Notes under the pieces: model-generated
What the model was told of the DNA's origin: nothing
Seen by the model: the letters and a program-made list of their open reading frames with translations, nothing else
Database searches by the model: none
DNA from: a bacterium
GTDB lineage: Bacteria; Chloroflexota; Anaerolineae; Caldilineales; Caldilineaceae
Length of the DNA: 64,000 bases
Assembly: GCA_016124945.1 (NCBI GenBank)
Contig: WGMT01000048.1
Coordinates: 7,501 to 71,500 of the forward strand
Reading direction: 5' to 3'
Program-made: the position numbers and the translations under genes
Part shown: positions 1-9,432 of the stretch, piece by piece
Numbering within the stretch: position 1 is the first letter of the stretch
Layout of the letters: every line of letters starts with the position of its first letter

Positions 1-2
1 CC

Positions 3-1304
3 ATGGGGATGATCGCATTTGTGGCGGCGGCTGAAGTTTCGCTTGCATCAACCACACGGAGTCGAGTGCGCCAGATGATCGACGCCGGTGTGGAGCGAGC
101 CAAAGTGCTCGACACGCTTTTGAATGATCCGGCCCGGTTTTTATCAACGCTTATGTTGCTTAAAAGCGCTGCATACATCACCGGGGGCGCTTCATCACTC
201 TGGCTCATATTGCATTTGCAGTGGCCGTGGGCCGAAGGCATTGGGCTGTTGGCCATTGTTGGTTTTGGATTGGTCGTGGTACAGATCGCCAGTCGCTCCT
301 TTACCTTGCGCTACACAGATCGCATCGCCCTGGCAGCCGGCTCGGCAGTGCAAGTATGGTCTTGGATTCTCTTCCCTTTGTCTTTGCCTTTGAAATGGAT
401 GGGCACCCAGGTACGCGGTGAGACCAAGGAAGTCACTGCGCACAGCATCTTCCTCAGTGAAGATGGGCTTCGTTATCTCATCAATGTGGGGGAAGGCGAG
501 GGTGTCATTGAGGAAGAAGAGAAACAGATGATCGCCAGCATTTTTCAGCTCGGGGAAACGATTGTGCGTGAAATCATGGTCCCCCGGCTTGATGTCGTCG
601 CTCTGGACGTAGACACGCCCATCAATGACGCACTGGACTTGATCATCAAGAAGGGACACAGTCGCATTCCTGTCTACGAAGAAAGCATTGACCATATCAT
701 CGGTTTCCTCTATGCAAAAGATTTGCTGCGCTGCTTCCGCGAAGGACAGGTCAACCCACCGCTGCGTCAACTGTTGCGCAAAGCCAGTTTTGTACCCGAA
801 AGCAAAAAGCTCGACGAACTCTTTCACGACATGCAGATTCGGCGCGTCCACGCTGCAATTGTCGTAGACGAGTACGGCGGCACTGCTGGTCTGGTGACAA
901 TTGAGGATCTTCTTGAAGAGATCGTGGGCGAAATCCAGGACGAGTACGACAGCGAGAAGCCGAACTATCAACAGCTTGCCGCAACTGCCTACCTCTTTAA
1001 TGCCCGTATCGACCTCGAGACAGTCTCTGAGCTGGTGCAAGTTGATCTCACTGAAGAGAACGATGTGGACACGCTCGGGGGCTTTATCTACAATCAGCTA
1101 GGAAGAGTCCCCGAACAGGGGGAAACAGTTGAGTATGCCGGGCGACAGTTCACTGTCCTCTCTGTGGATGCACGCCGAATTGGGCAGGTGCGTGTAGAAT
1201 GGCAGGAACCTGTGGTAGAGACCGAAGACGAAGTCGCCGTCGATGTGAAGACGTTCCAAGAATCAAAGAACGGCACGAACCCATTCCAGCGCTCTATGAC
1301 TTGA
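3..1304 (+). CDS. CorC/HlyC-family CBS-domain membrane protein (5' partial)
   Basis: Member of the CNNM/CorC (HlyC/CorC) family, whose members are linked to divalent cation (Mg2+) efflux. The N-terminal part is a DUF21 membrane domain that begins abruptly with the family's 'AEVSLASTTRSR' segment; hydrophobic helices lie at about residues 45-110. A CBS pair spans about 190-320 ('EIMVPRLDVVALDVDTP', then 'VDEYGGTAGLVTIEDLLEEI'). A C-terminal CorC_HlyC domain lies at about 335-415. There is an ATG at base 3, but family members start with one more hydrophobic helix, so the real start is probably upstream of the window. The stop lies 10 bases before the cdd start, suggesting co-transcription. Family assignment is sure; the transported ion is not. 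Confidence 0.9.
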   Translation: MGMIAFVAAAEVSLASTTRSRVRQMIDAGVERAKVLDTLLNDPARFLSTLMLLKSAAYITGGASSLWLILHLQWPWAEGIGLLAIVGFGLVVVQIASRSFTLRYTDRIALAAGSAVQVWSWILFPLSLPLKWMGTQVRGETKEVTAHSIFLSEDGLRYLINVGEGEGVIEEEEKQMIASIFQLGETIVREIMVPRLDVVALDVDTPINDALDLIIKKGHSRIPVYEESIDHIIGFLYAKDLLRCFREGQVNPPLRQLLRKASFVPESKKLDELFHDMQIRRVHAAIVVDEYGGTAGLVTIEDLLEEIVGEIQDEYDSEKPNYQQLAATAYLFNARIDLETVSELVQVDLTEENDVDTLGGFIYNQLGRVPEQGETVEYAGRQFTVLSVDARRIGQVRVEWQEPVVETEDEVAVDVKTFQESKNGTNPFQRSMT

Positions 1305-1314
1305 AGGAATCCGT

Positions 1315-1737
1315 TTGCTCGTGACAACTTCGACAGCATCCCAGCCCGCACTTTCGGCGGCAGAACTGATCGCCGTCGCACTGAACGCTCGTGATCGTGC
1401 CTACGCACCGTACAGCCATTACCACGTAGGTGCCGCCGTCCTCACCGCCGATGGCTCTGTGATCGTAGGCTGCAACGTGGAAAACGCTGCCTACCCGTCC
1501 ACGATCTGCGCCGAGCGTGTGGCCATTACTGCCGCCATCGCCCAAGGACAGCGTGACTTTGTCGCCATCGCTGTTGCCACTGAAAACGGCGGATCCCCTT
1601 GTGGCGCCTGCCGTCAAGTCATGGCAGAACTCGGCCCTAACATGACCGTCTACATTGCCGACGCCGACGGCAATTACCGTACAACCAGCGTGCGCGCGCT
1701 ACTGCCAGATTCGTTTATGCCGGAACATTTGGTTTAG
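1315..1737 (+). CDS. cdd: Cytidine deaminase
   Basis: Zinc enzyme deaminating cytidine and deoxycytidine to uridine and deoxyuridine in pyrimidine salvage. The 140-residue protein matches the small homotetrameric class. Zinc and catalytic motifs are present: 'CNVENAAYPSTICAERVAI', whose C-A-E supplies one Cys ligand and the proton-shuttling Glu, and 'PCGACRQV' supplying two more Cys. The start is a TTG six bases after AGGA at 1305-1308; a GTG six bases later is the alternative. It lies directly after the CorC-like gene and upstream of two nucleoside-type ABC permeases, which suggests a nucleoside uptake and salvage neighbourhood. Confidence 0.95.
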   Translation: MLVTTSTASQPALSAAELIAVALNARDRAYAPYSHYHVGAAVLTADGSVIVGCNVENAAYPSTICAERVAITAAIAQGQRDFVAIAVATENGGSPCGACRQVMAELGPNMTVYIADADGNYRTTSVRALLPDSFMPEHLV

Positions 1738-1740
1738 CTA

Positions 1741-1792
1741 AGATTGGAGATTGGGCGATTTTAGTTCCAGCCTAGGAACTAAAATCGCCCAA
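1741..1792. repeat. Heptad repeat plus perfect 18-bp hairpin
   Basis: Two AGATTGG units are followed by a perfect inverted repeat: left arm 1751-1768, loop 1769-1774, right arm 1775-1792 (arm core GGGCGATTTTAGTTCC). It begins 3 bases after the cdd stop. It could terminate cdd transcription, but there is no T-run after the right arm. It is one of many border repeats in this window built on 7-bp units. Confidence 0.85.
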
Positions 1793-1933
1793 TTGCTTAA
1801 TCCCGCTCATCCCCAAATCACCCGACCTGCCTACTTAATGTCCTTTACGCCAAATCTCCAATCTCTATTCTATAATCTCCCCTCTCCTCCTGGTTTCGTT
1901 GACTTTGCCCCCTGCTCGTGTTATCTTTCGACC

Positions 1934-3622
1934 ATGAATGTTCCGGCATTGATGGCCACTTATCAGCTCCGACAACGGGAGTATTTGCTGCGCATCACCC
2001 GGGCCATGACGTCTCGCCTGGACCTGCCTAGCTTGCTCAAACTCATCCTGGCCAGCGCTGCTGAAATGGTGGCATCGCCCGCCGGGCTGATTGTGCTAAA
2101 CGAAGAACCAGCCAACGTTACTGGCACAGAGTTCATCGAAGAGGGCACCCACTTCCGCATCCGCGCCGCCTATGGTATCCCCCCGCAACTGCTCCCGGCC
2201 TTCCGTCCACTTCTAAATGCGTGGCCCCTGGCCGAATCCACCGAAGGATCGATGAGTGAAGGCGACGCGTTTGGTACATCAGGTGACCTTTACCGACACG
2301 AACTCGAACTTCGCGTCCAGATGGTCGAAGAAAACCTGGGCCACCCATTGGGGCAGGTTCTCGGTCTTCCTCTCCTTTTCGAGGACGAAGTGCTCGGTGT
2401 CATCTTCCTCTTCCGCGGCGACAACGCCTTCACCCAACTTGATTGGCAATTCTTGCAGGGTTTCGCCTATCAGGCCGCTATCGCCGTGCGCAATGCAAGG
2501 CTCTACCAGCAGCTTTCAACCGAACGCAGCCGGTTGGCCACGATTGTGGAAAACAGCGCCAATGGCATCATGATCCTGTCTCCCGAGCGCCACGTACAGG
2601 TGATCAACCAGGCCCTGGCTGCCATGACAGGCATCGCACCGCATGACGCCATCGGCAAGCCTTGCGATCAGATCCTTCAACTGCAAAACGTCATCGGCGA
2701 TCATCTGTGCAGTGAAGACAATGAACTTGTCCTCGATACCGGGGCCGGCCTGCGTTGCGAAGGCGATCTCGTCCGTCCTGGCGGAGGACACATTTCGGTA
2801 GCCGTCACCTACACGCCTCTCACCGACGAAAATGATCAACTGGTCAACATCATCGCCAACGTCCTCGACATTACGCGTTTCCGTGAGGAAGAGGAGATGA
2901 AGTCGACCTTCGTTTCGGTGATGAGCCACGAATTGAAGACGCCGGTGGCCATCATCAAAGGGTATGCACAGACCTTGGCCCGCCCCGACGCCGCCTGGGA
3001 TCCTGAAATTGCACGCCAGGGCCTCGAAATCATCGAAGAGGAGGCCGACCGCCTCGAGGCGCTCATCAACAACCTCCTCGATGTAAGCCGCATTCAGGCC
3101 GGCGGGCTACGCCTTGAAATTTCCGATGTCAGCCTTTACCGGCTGCTCATGCGCATCGCTCAGGACTACCGGACACAGACCACCATGCATCAGATCGCCG
3201 TCGATCTGCCTGAGGTCTTTCCTTTCATCTCCGGCGACGAAGATCGGTTGCGGCAGGTGTTCACAAACCTGTTAAGCAACGCCATCAAGTATTCTCCCGA
3301 AGGTGGGGCCATCCGCATTGGCGGCTGGGTAGAAGACGATCCACACTTCAAAGACGGGCGACAGCGTGTCGTCATCTACGTTGCCGATGAGGGAATCGGC
3401 ATCCCCGAAGCCGAATTGCCCAAGATCTTCGACCGCTTTTACCGCGTCGACAGTGGCCTGCGCCGTAGCACTGCCGGTGTGGGCATCGGTCTCTTTCTGA
3501 TCAACGCCATTGTCGAGGCGCATCAGGGCGAAATTTGGGTGCGCAGCGAAGTGGGTAGAGGCAGCACCTTCTTCGTTGCCCTGCCTCTAGATGAAGAATC
3601 AACCTCCACCGCAACCTCGTAA
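1934..3622 (+). CDS. Sensor histidine kinase with GAF and PAS domains
   Basis: Soluble-looking 562-residue kinase with no clear membrane helix. Order: a GAF-like domain (about 10-200, ending 'FLQGFAYQAAIAVRNARLYQ'), a PAS domain (about 210-320, 'IVENSANGIMILSPERHVQV'), the HisKA box with phospho-acceptor H332 in 'VMSHELKTPVAIIKGY', then HATPase_c with N box 'NLLSNAIKYSPEGG', G1 'DEGIGIPEAELPKIFDRFYR' and G2 'GVGIGLFL'. The frame is open upstream to 1751, but that part is the palindromic repeat and low-complexity spacer, so ATG 1934 is chosen. No response regulator is adjacent. It ends 14 bases before the ABC permease gene, so it may sense nucleoside or redox state; that is inference. Confidence 0.9.
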   Translation: MNVPALMATYQLRQREYLLRITRAMTSRLDLPSLLKLILASAAEMVASPAGLIVLNEEPANVTGTEFIEEGTHFRIRAAYGIPPQLLPAFRPLLNAWPLAESTEGSMSEGDAFGTSGDLYRHELELRVQMVEENLGHPLGQVLGLPLLFEDEVLGVIFLFRGDNAFTQLDWQFLQGFAYQAAIAVRNARLYQQLSTERSRLATIVENSANGIMILSPERHVQVINQALAAMTGIAPHDAIGKPCDQILQLQNVIGDHLCSEDNELVLDTGAGLRCEGDLVRPGGGHISVAVTYTPLTDENDQLVNIIANVLDITRFREEEEMKSTFVSVMSHELKTPVAIIKGYAQTLARPDAAWDPEIARQGLEIIEEEADRLEALINNLLDVSRIQAGGLRLEISDVSLYRLLMRIAQDYRTQTTMHQIAVDLPEVFPFISGDEDRLRQVFTNLLSNAIKYSPEGGAIRIGGWVEDDPHFKDGRQRVVIYVADEGIGIPEAELPKIFDRFYRVDSGLRRSTAGVGIGLFLINAIVEAHQGEIWVRSEVGRGSTFFVALPLDEESTSTATS

Positions 3623-3636
3623 CAGGACACAAGTGT

Positions 3637-4812
3637 ATGCGACTTGTTCTGGAAAAACGACTTCAGCGTTCTCGGTCGGCCGAATTCCTGGTGCCCCTTA
3701 TCGCTGTAGGACTCGCCCTGATCTTCTGCGCGTTCTTGTTGCTGGCCTTTGGTGCCGACCCGGTTGAAACTTACCGTGCCATGTGGCAAGGCGCTTTCGG
3801 CACCTGGGCTGAATTCACTTCGGGGAATTCTTATGCGCTTAACGAAACGCTGCTCAAGGCCATTCCGCTGATCCTGGCCGGGTTGGCCGTGGGTATTGCC
3901 TTTCGTATGCTCTTCTGGAACATCGGCGCCGAAGGACAATTGGTGTGGGGCGCTATTGCTGCTACTTGGGTAGCACTCTTCCTGCCTGATGTGGTGGGCG
4001 GCTTGCCGTCATGGATGGTGCTGGCCCTGATGATGGTGACGGCTTTCCTGGCCGGCGCTATCTGGGGGATGATCCCTGCTGCGCTCAAGGCATACCTGCG
4101 CGTCAACGAAATCATCACCACGCTTATGCTCAACTATGTTGCGCTGCTCTGGATGCAATATCTGTACACAGGTCCATGGAAAGATCCGGCGGGTTTTGGC
4201 TTCCCTGGCACAGCACAGTTCCCCCGGGAATTCTGGCTGGCGCGTATCGCTCCCATCGAAATCGGGACATTCACCCTCCAGTTAGGACGTATTCACTACG
4301 GAATCGTCATCGGCATCATCGCCGCTGCGGTGATCTGGCTGATCCTGGCGCGCACGAAGTGGGGGCTTGAAATCAAAGTCATCGGCGAGAATCCGCAGGC
4401 CGCCCGCTACGCCGGCATGGACATCGCCCGCAATATTATCCTTGTGATGCTCATTAGCGGAGGATTGGCAGGGCTTGCCGGGTTTAGCCAGGTAGCCGGC
4501 GTGGCCCATCGCCTGCAGAACGGCATTGCCGTGGGTGACGGCTTTACTGCTATCATCGTGGCCTGGCTGGCCAAACTCAACCCCTGGGCGATCATCCTCG
4601 TCAGCGTACTCATGGCTGGGCTAACTACAGGGGGAGATCAGTTGCAGATCAGCATGGGGCTGCCTGCCGCCGTTTCAGGGGTGCTACAAGGATCGATCCT
4701 TTTCTTTGTGCTAGGCGCCAACGTCTTCGTGAACTACCGGCTGCGCGTGGTTCGTCCACAGCCCGCCGCCGTACCTTCAACCTACTCCGATAAACCTGAA
4801 CCGGCTGGGTGA
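3637..4812 (+). CDS. ABC transporter permease, nucleoside/simple-sugar (YufP/BmpC type)
   Basis: Membrane subunit of a BPD_transp_2 family importer. The 391-residue protein has about 9-10 hydrophobic helices and the family features 'LNETLLKAIPLILAGLAVGI', 'FNIGAEGQ'-like 'FWNIGAEGQL', 'RVNEIITTLMLNY' and the EAA-like 'IGENPQAARYAGMDI'. In the family, this longer permease pairs with a shorter one (here the next gene) and with a double ATPase and a BMP-type binding lipoprotein. Neither the ATPase nor the binding protein is in this window. A nucleoside substrate is inferred from family and from the nearby cdd. Confidence 0.9.
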   Translation: MRLVLEKRLQRSRSAEFLVPLIAVGLALIFCAFLLLAFGADPVETYRAMWQGAFGTWAEFTSGNSYALNETLLKAIPLILAGLAVGIAFRMLFWNIGAEGQLVWGAIAATWVALFLPDVVGGLPSWMVLALMMVTAFLAGAIWGMIPAALKAYLRVNEIITTLMLNYVALLWMQYLYTGPWKDPAGFGFPGTAQFPREFWLARIAPIEIGTFTLQLGRIHYGIVIGIIAAAVIWLILARTKWGLEIKVIGENPQAARYAGMDIARNIILVMLISGGLAGLAGFSQVAGVAHRLQNGIAVGDGFTAIIVAWLAKLNPWAIILVSVLMAGLTTGGDQLQISMGLPAAVSGVLQGSILFFVLGANVFVNYRLRVVRPQPAAVPSTYSDKPEPAG

Positions 4813-4819
4813 GCAGATT

Positions 4820-5782
4820 ATGGACATCTCTATTGCGCTGATCGTATCTATCCTGGCGGTGACCATTCAAGCGGGGACTTCATTGGTCTTTGCGTCGGTG
4901 GGTGAGATCTTCACCGAACGCTCCGGCATCCTCAACCTGGGGCTGGAAGGTATCCTCATCATGGGCGCGGTGACCGCTTTCGCCGTCGGCTACCATACCG
5001 ATAGCCTATTGACCGCCGTCCTCGTGGCGATGGTGGTAGGTGGTCTGCTGGCCACAATTCATGCCTTCCTTACCGTTACGTTGCGCGCCGATCAGGTGGT
5101 AAGCGGCCTGGCTATGACGCTCTTCGGCATCGGCCTGAGCAGCTTCCTCGGCCAGCGTTTGGGGCCGGACGGCGCGCCGCTTGTCGGGTTGATTGGCCCC
5201 AAGTTCACCCGCGTCGCCATTCCCGTCCTCAGTGACATACCGCTGATCGGTCCAGCACTCTTCAACCAGGATCCGCTGGTCTACCTCATGTACATCGGCG
5301 TACCGGTGGCCACCTACATCCTCTACCGCACGCGCACAGGGCTGCATCTGCGCTCGGTGGGTGAAGATCCGGCCACGGCGGACGCAATGGGCATTTCGGT
5401 GCCACAAGTACGCTACCTGGCGACCATTGCCGGCGGTGTCCTCATGGGACTGGGCGGCGCGCACCTCAGCCTGGCGTACACCCCCGGCTGGACCGAAAAC
5501 CTGACCGGCGGCCGCGGCTGGATTGCTATCGCCCTTGTCATCTTTGCCACTTGGGACCCGTGGCGGGCGGTGCTGGGCGCGCTGATCTTCGGCGGCGTCA
5601 ATGCCATCCAATTCCGCTTGCAAGCGGCAGGCGGTAGTGTGATCCCTGCCGCAGTGTTGGCCATGCTGCCCTATCTGTTGACCATTGCGGTTCTCACGCT
5701 GATTACCGTCTACGAAAACGTCAGCCGCCGTTTGGGCGCACCGGCAGCTTTAGGGCTGCCCTACGTGCGTGGTGAACGGTAG
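4820..5782 (+). CDS. ABC transporter permease, nucleoside/simple-sugar (YufQ type)
   Basis: Second BPD_transp_2 permease, 320 residues, starting 7 bases after its partner and so almost certainly co-translated. Diagnostic segments are 'FTERSGILNLGLEGILIMGA', 'RADQVVSGLAMTLFGIGLS', 'RTGLHLRSVGEDPATADAMG' and 'GRGWIAIALVIFATWDPWRA'. Together the two permeases form the membrane pore of a nucleoside-type importer. The cytoplasmic ATPase and the binding protein must be encoded elsewhere or have been lost. The next gene, fumC, starts 46 bases later with its own strong ribosome site. Confidence 0.9.
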   Translation: MDISIALIVSILAVTIQAGTSLVFASVGEIFTERSGILNLGLEGILIMGAVTAFAVGYHTDSLLTAVLVAMVVGGLLATIHAFLTVTLRADQVVSGLAMTLFGIGLSSFLGQRLGPDGAPLVGLIGPKFTRVAIPVLSDIPLIGPALFNQDPLVYLMYIGVPVATYILYRTRTGLHLRSVGEDPATADAMGISVPQVRYLATIAGGVLMGLGGAHLSLAYTPGWTENLTGGRGWIAIALVIFATWDPWRAVLGALIFGGVNAIQFRLQAAGGSVIPAAVLAMLPYLLTIAVLTLITVYENVSRRLGAPAALGLPYVRGER

Positions 5783-5828
5783 CTGTGGTTATTATCATTT
5801 TTCATTCCGTTCAAAGGAGACGAATGAC

Positions 5829-7217
5829 ATGAGCGAACAAGCTTATCGCATCGAAAAAGACAGCCTTGGCGAAGTCCGTGTCCCCGCCGACGCACTTTAC
5901 GCAGCGCAGACCCAGCGCGCCATCGAGAACTTCCCCATTAGCGACCTGCGCTTCCCCCGCGCCTTTATCCGTGCTTTGGGGCTGATCAAGGGCGCGGCTG
6001 CCGCCGTCAACTTGAAACTTGGCCTGATGGACGGTGACATGGCCGCCGCCATCCAGGCCGCGTCCGACGAGGTCGCCCAAGGAGAGCACGATCGCCACTT
6101 CCCCTTGGATATCTTCCAGACTGGGTCGGGCACCAGCACAAACATGAATGCCAACGAAGTCATCGCCAGCCTGGCGGCGACAAAGTTGGGCGGTAAAGTA
6201 CATCCCAATGATCATGTCAACATGGGGCAGAGCAGCAATGACGTCATCCCAACAGCGATCCATGTCAGCGCCTACCTGCTGGCCGCAGAGGAATTGTTGC
6301 CGTCGCTGCGCTACGTCAAACAGACGCTTGATACAAAAGCTGCCGAAGTGGACGACGTCGTTACCACCGGCCGCACCCATCTCATGGACGCGATGCCTGT
6401 GCGCCTGAGCCAGGTGTTGTGGGGATGGAGTAGCCAGAGTGCTCACGGCATTGAGCGTGTGGAATCAGCTTTGCCGAGATTGGCCAAATTGGCCCAGGGT
6501 GGCACCGCCGTCGGCACCGGCATTAACGCTCACCCCGATTTTGGTCGTATGATCGCCGAAGAACTTGTCGGCATGACGGGACAGCCCTTCGTCACCAGCC
6601 CCGACTACTTTGAGAGCCTGAGCAGCCAGGACGCTGCCGTCGAACTGAGTGGACAGCTCAAAGTAGTGGCCACAACCTACATGAAGATCTCCAACGACCT
6701 GCGCTGGATGAACAGTGGTCCTATCGCCGGTTTGGGTGAGATTGTATTGCCATCTTTGCAGCCGGGCAGCAGCATTATGCCGGGCAAGATCAACCCGGTT
6801 ATTCCCGAAGCGATGACGATGGTCTGTGCACAAGTGGTGGGCAACGATGTTACCATCACCATCGGTGGGCAGTCCGGCAATTTCCAACTCAACGTCATGC
6901 TGCCGGTAATCGCCTACAACCTGATCCAGAGTATCACCCTGTTGGCCAGCGCTGGGCATGTCTTGGCGGACATGGCGTTAGCAGGCTTCACCGTCAACCG
7001 TGAGCGGATTTCGGAGCTGGTTGGGCGCAACCCGATCCTTGTGACGGCGCTGAACCCTGTGATCGGCTACGAAAAGGGCGCCAAGATCGCCAAAACCGCC
7101 TACGCCGAAGGTCGTTCGCTCAAGGAAGTCGCCCTGGAAATGACCGATCTCAGCGAAACTGAACTAGATCGCCTGCTTGATCCTCGCCAATTGACAGAGG
7201 GTGGTATTCAGGAGTAA
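5829..7217 (+). CDS. fumC: Fumarate hydratase, class II
   Basis: Cofactor-free tetrameric fumarase interconverting fumarate and malate in the TCA cycle. The protein has 462 residues, the usual length. Signature 'GSSIMPGKINPV' lies at about residues 312-323; other conserved blocks are 'GSGTSTNMNANEV', 'HPNDHVNMGQSSND' and 'TTGRTHLMDAMP'. The frame is open to 5769, but AAAGGAGA at 5813-5820 fits the ATG at 5829. A class II aspartase reading is less likely given the typical fumarase loop motifs. It ends in a strong bidirectional hairpin shared with the convergent M23 gene. Confidence 0.96.
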   Translation: MSEQAYRIEKDSLGEVRVPADALYAAQTQRAIENFPISDLRFPRAFIRALGLIKGAAAAVNLKLGLMDGDMAAAIQAASDEVAQGEHDRHFPLDIFQTGSGTSTNMNANEVIASLAATKLGGKVHPNDHVNMGQSSNDVIPTAIHVSAYLLAAEELLPSLRYVKQTLDTKAAEVDDVVTTGRTHLMDAMPVRLSQVLWGWSSQSAHGIERVESALPRLAKLAQGGTAVGTGINAHPDFGRMIAEELVGMTGQPFVTSPDYFESLSSQDAAVELSGQLKVVATTYMKISNDLRWMNSGPIAGLGEIVLPSLQPGSSIMPGKINPVIPEAMTMVCAQVVGNDVTITIGGQSGNFQLNVMLPVIAYNLIQSITLLASAGHVLADMALAGFTVNRERISELVGRNPILVTALNPVIGYEKGAKIAKTAYAEGRSLKEVALEMTDLSETELDRLLDPRQLTEGGIQE

Positions 7218-7270
7218 GTCCACGGCGGCGGTCCAACTACGACTGCCGGTATCTTGTATCACCAATCAAA

Positions 7271-7299
7271 AAAGCCCCAGCCTATTAGGCTGGGGCTTT
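7271..7299. terminator. Bidirectional intrinsic terminator between fumC and M23 gene
   Basis: 13-bp perfect stem (AAAGCCCCAGCCT, loop ATT, AGGCTGGGGCTTT) between convergent genes. On the plus strand the arm ends in TTT then GGGG; on the minus strand the T-run reads TTTTTT after the stem, so the stronger termination is for minus-strand transcripts. Confidence 0.85.
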
Positions 7300-7322
7300 G
7301 GGGTCTCTATAAGCTTATTCTG

Positions 7323-8882
7323 TTACGGCAAATACGTGAAGGGATTACGGGCGACACCCTGATAGCGGACTTCGAAATGCAAGTGAGGACCAGTAGAGTT
7401 ACCGGTATTACCCACGGTGCCGATTTGCTGTCCCTTGCCCACATTTTCACCCTGACGCACATAGATGCTGTTTAAGTGAGCATAGAGTGTCACATAACCA
7501 TTGCCGTGATCGACCATAACCATGTTGCCGTAACCATTGTTCCAACCACCCGTCTTCGATGCAATCACATAGCCGGCATCCGAAGATGTGACAGGTGTGC
7601 CAGTACGTGCGCCGATATCAATCGCACGATGACCACCCCAGAACGTCTGGGTGATGCTACCTGCTGCAGGCCAGCCCAATGTACCACTACCCTTAATGGC
7701 GCTGTCTGGCACCGGGCCGGCGTAAGTCTCAACCTGACGTGTGATATAGGGCTTCGTGCCACCCGGAATGATAATCTGAGTGCCGATAGAAATGGACGAG
7801 TCGATGCTTTCCATTTGGTTTAAAGGTGCTTCAGCAATTGCCTGCGCCGTGACCTTGTATCGGGCGGCAATGGAATACAACGTATCGCCTGGCTGAACCA
7901 CATGCAGCGCACCATCGGTCGGAAGGATTACCAAACGATCTCCGATACGTAGTAGATCGGGGTTTGCCTCTAATTCAGGATTTGCCCACTGAATTGTTTC
8001 GGGGTTGATGCTGAACTTCGACGCAATGCCAAGAACTGTATCACCGGGCTTAACGGTGTATGTCTCAATTGCTGTTCGCTCTGTTGGGGGAGCCGCTACT
8101 TGTGGTGCAACGGGATTTACCGCTTCGACTTGCACAACTTCGGCTGCTTGATTGGCACTTGTAAATGGTACAACTGCTCTTTGGAAGGCTTCTGTGGCAT
8201 CGGCAACGCTGTTACCACTTGCTGCCAGATGATTGTCGGCAACGATGGTGCTGCCTGATTGAGGGGCAAAAATGCCATTTTCTGGCAAATTGCGCAAGGA
8301 GAACTGCCAGTTGGGCAATTCCACGCGGCTTACAATCAACACTACGGCTGCGACTGCAACAACCGCAAGGTGGCTGGCAAGGCGAATCGGTGTTACCTGA
8401 TCGCTTAGGAACGATTGGATCTTTGCTCCAAGCGAGTTGGCAGCGTCCGAACTGGCAATGGGAGAAGGTTCAATCTCCATGGTCGCTGCAACAACTGCCG
8501 GATTTCGCCCTGCAAACTCACGTCGAGCCGTATACTCTGGGCGAGATGTATACTCATTGCGCCCAGAGTCATTATAGCTCGTGTTTGCGGAACTATAATC
8601 GGTATATGTAGGTTGCTGTGTTGTCAGTGGGGAGTTGGTCGTTCTGTCTTCGCGACTTTGGTAGTCAGAACGTCCGAATGAAGAGTCGTATGAATTGTCC
8701 AAGGAGCCATCCATATTCGGCTGAACACGTTTGCTAGAGTGGCTGCCGGGGGATGAACTGCCGATTTCGGTAGAAGTAGAAGGGTAAGGCTTGACTCGTT
8801 TTTGTTCAGTAAATTCTTCTGTCTTCAACAAACGACCAAAGCGATACTCCCCCTCTGCCCTAACAGCATCGGAAGACGGCAT
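7323..8882 (-). CDS. Membrane-anchored LysM-M23 peptidoglycan endopeptidase
   Basis: 519-residue cell-wall hydrolase of the LytM/M23 type, predicted to cut peptide cross-bridges outside the membrane. A Ser/Tyr/Thr-rich cytoplasmic N-terminus (1-160) is followed by one membrane helix (about 167-185). Next come LysM domains at about 273-320 ('YTVKPGDTVLGIASKFSI') and 326-373 ('HVVQPGDTLYSIAARYKV'), then an M23 domain at 401-517. Zinc ligands H418 and D422 ('GHRAIDIG') and H502 in 'HLHFEV' are present, with H469 in 'YAHL' as catalytic partner. Start ATG has GGAG 6 bases upstream. The long disordered cytoplasmic tail is unusual and might be a phosphorylation or divisome docking region (inference). 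Ordinary active enzyme otherwise. Confidence 0.93.
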   Translation of the reverse strand: MPSSDAVRAEGEYRFGRLLKTEEFTEQKRVKPYPSTSTEIGSSSPGSHSSKRVQPNMDGSLDNSYDSSFGRSDYQSREDRTTNSPLTTQQPTYTDYSSANTSYNDSGRNEYTSRPEYTARREFAGRNPAVVAATMEIEPSPIASSDAANSLGAKIQSFLSDQVTPIRLASHLAVVAVAAVVLIVSRVELPNWQFSLRNLPENGIFAPQSGSTIVADNHLAASGNSVADATEAFQRAVVPFTSANQAAEVVQVEAVNPVAPQVAAPPTERTAIETYTVKPGDTVLGIASKFSINPETIQWANPELEANPDLLRIGDRLVILPTDGALHVVQPGDTLYSIAARYKVTAQAIAEAPLNQMESIDSSISIGTQIIIPGGTKPYITRQVETYAGPVPDSAIKGSGTLGWPAAGSITQTFWGGHRAIDIGARTGTPVTSSDAGYVIASKTGGWNNGYGNMVMVDHGNGYVTLYAHLNSIYVRQGENVGKGQQIGTVGNTGNSTGPHLHFEVRYQGVARNPFTYLP

Positions 8883-9362
8883 CTTTCACTCCAAAGTGGG
8901 TGTTGCGAATCACCTTCAGCAAGCAACAGCGTTCGGGATCGATGAATCAGCTTTGCTGAACCGGCTGTCTTGACGCAACTGGGTGGACGACGATTCTTGA
9001 CGATCCTTTGCGGTTTGACTTTTCGCTCCTGACTACTGAGATATGTGTCTGGAGATAAATGTCTGAAAGGTCCGTATTTACTGCGAATCGACGTTGTGTT
9101 TATCGATGGATAATGATGAATGCACTTTTACTATGCCTGTAAACAGATGCACAGCAATGCAGCGATTATAGCACAGCGGATCAAGCATACAAATAACGAA
9201 GGTGTAACTTGACGACCTTTTTGGACATTTTTTACTGTTTCGTTGATCAAACGTCGATCTCGCGTAGGATTTAAGTATATATCAGGTGTAGCAAACATTT
9301 CTGGATGCTAGGTTTTTTACGAACTATCAACTGATTATGAACCCTTTTACCCCCAAAAACAC
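8883..9362. other. Intergenic spacer between rho and the M23 gene
   Basis: 480 bases with no supported gene, more AT-rich than the flanks. It should hold the promoter and leader of the minus-strand M23 gene (one candidate listed separately) and the end of the rho transcript. No repeat or RNA family was recognised. Confidence 0.6.
9165..9192 (-). promoter_or_regulatory. Candidate sigma70-type promoter for the M23 gene
   Basis: On the minus strand, TATAAT (plus 9165-9170) lies 16 bases downstream of TTGTAT (plus 9187-9192). The -10 is perfect and the -35 matches only 3 of 6. It would give a leader of about 275 bases. Confidence 0.4.
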
Positions 9363-9392
9363 AGAATGGACGCATGTTCATGCGTCCATTCT
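9363..9392 (-). terminator. Intrinsic terminator of rho
   Basis: Perfect 14-bp stem AGAATGGACGCATG with a 2-base loop. Read on the minus strand it follows the rho stop by about 40 bases and is followed by GTGTTTTTGGGGG. Confidence 0.8.
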
Positions 9393-9432
9393 TGCGTAAA
9401 GTCGTCGATTACCCTACGTTTTGGATTTTCGC

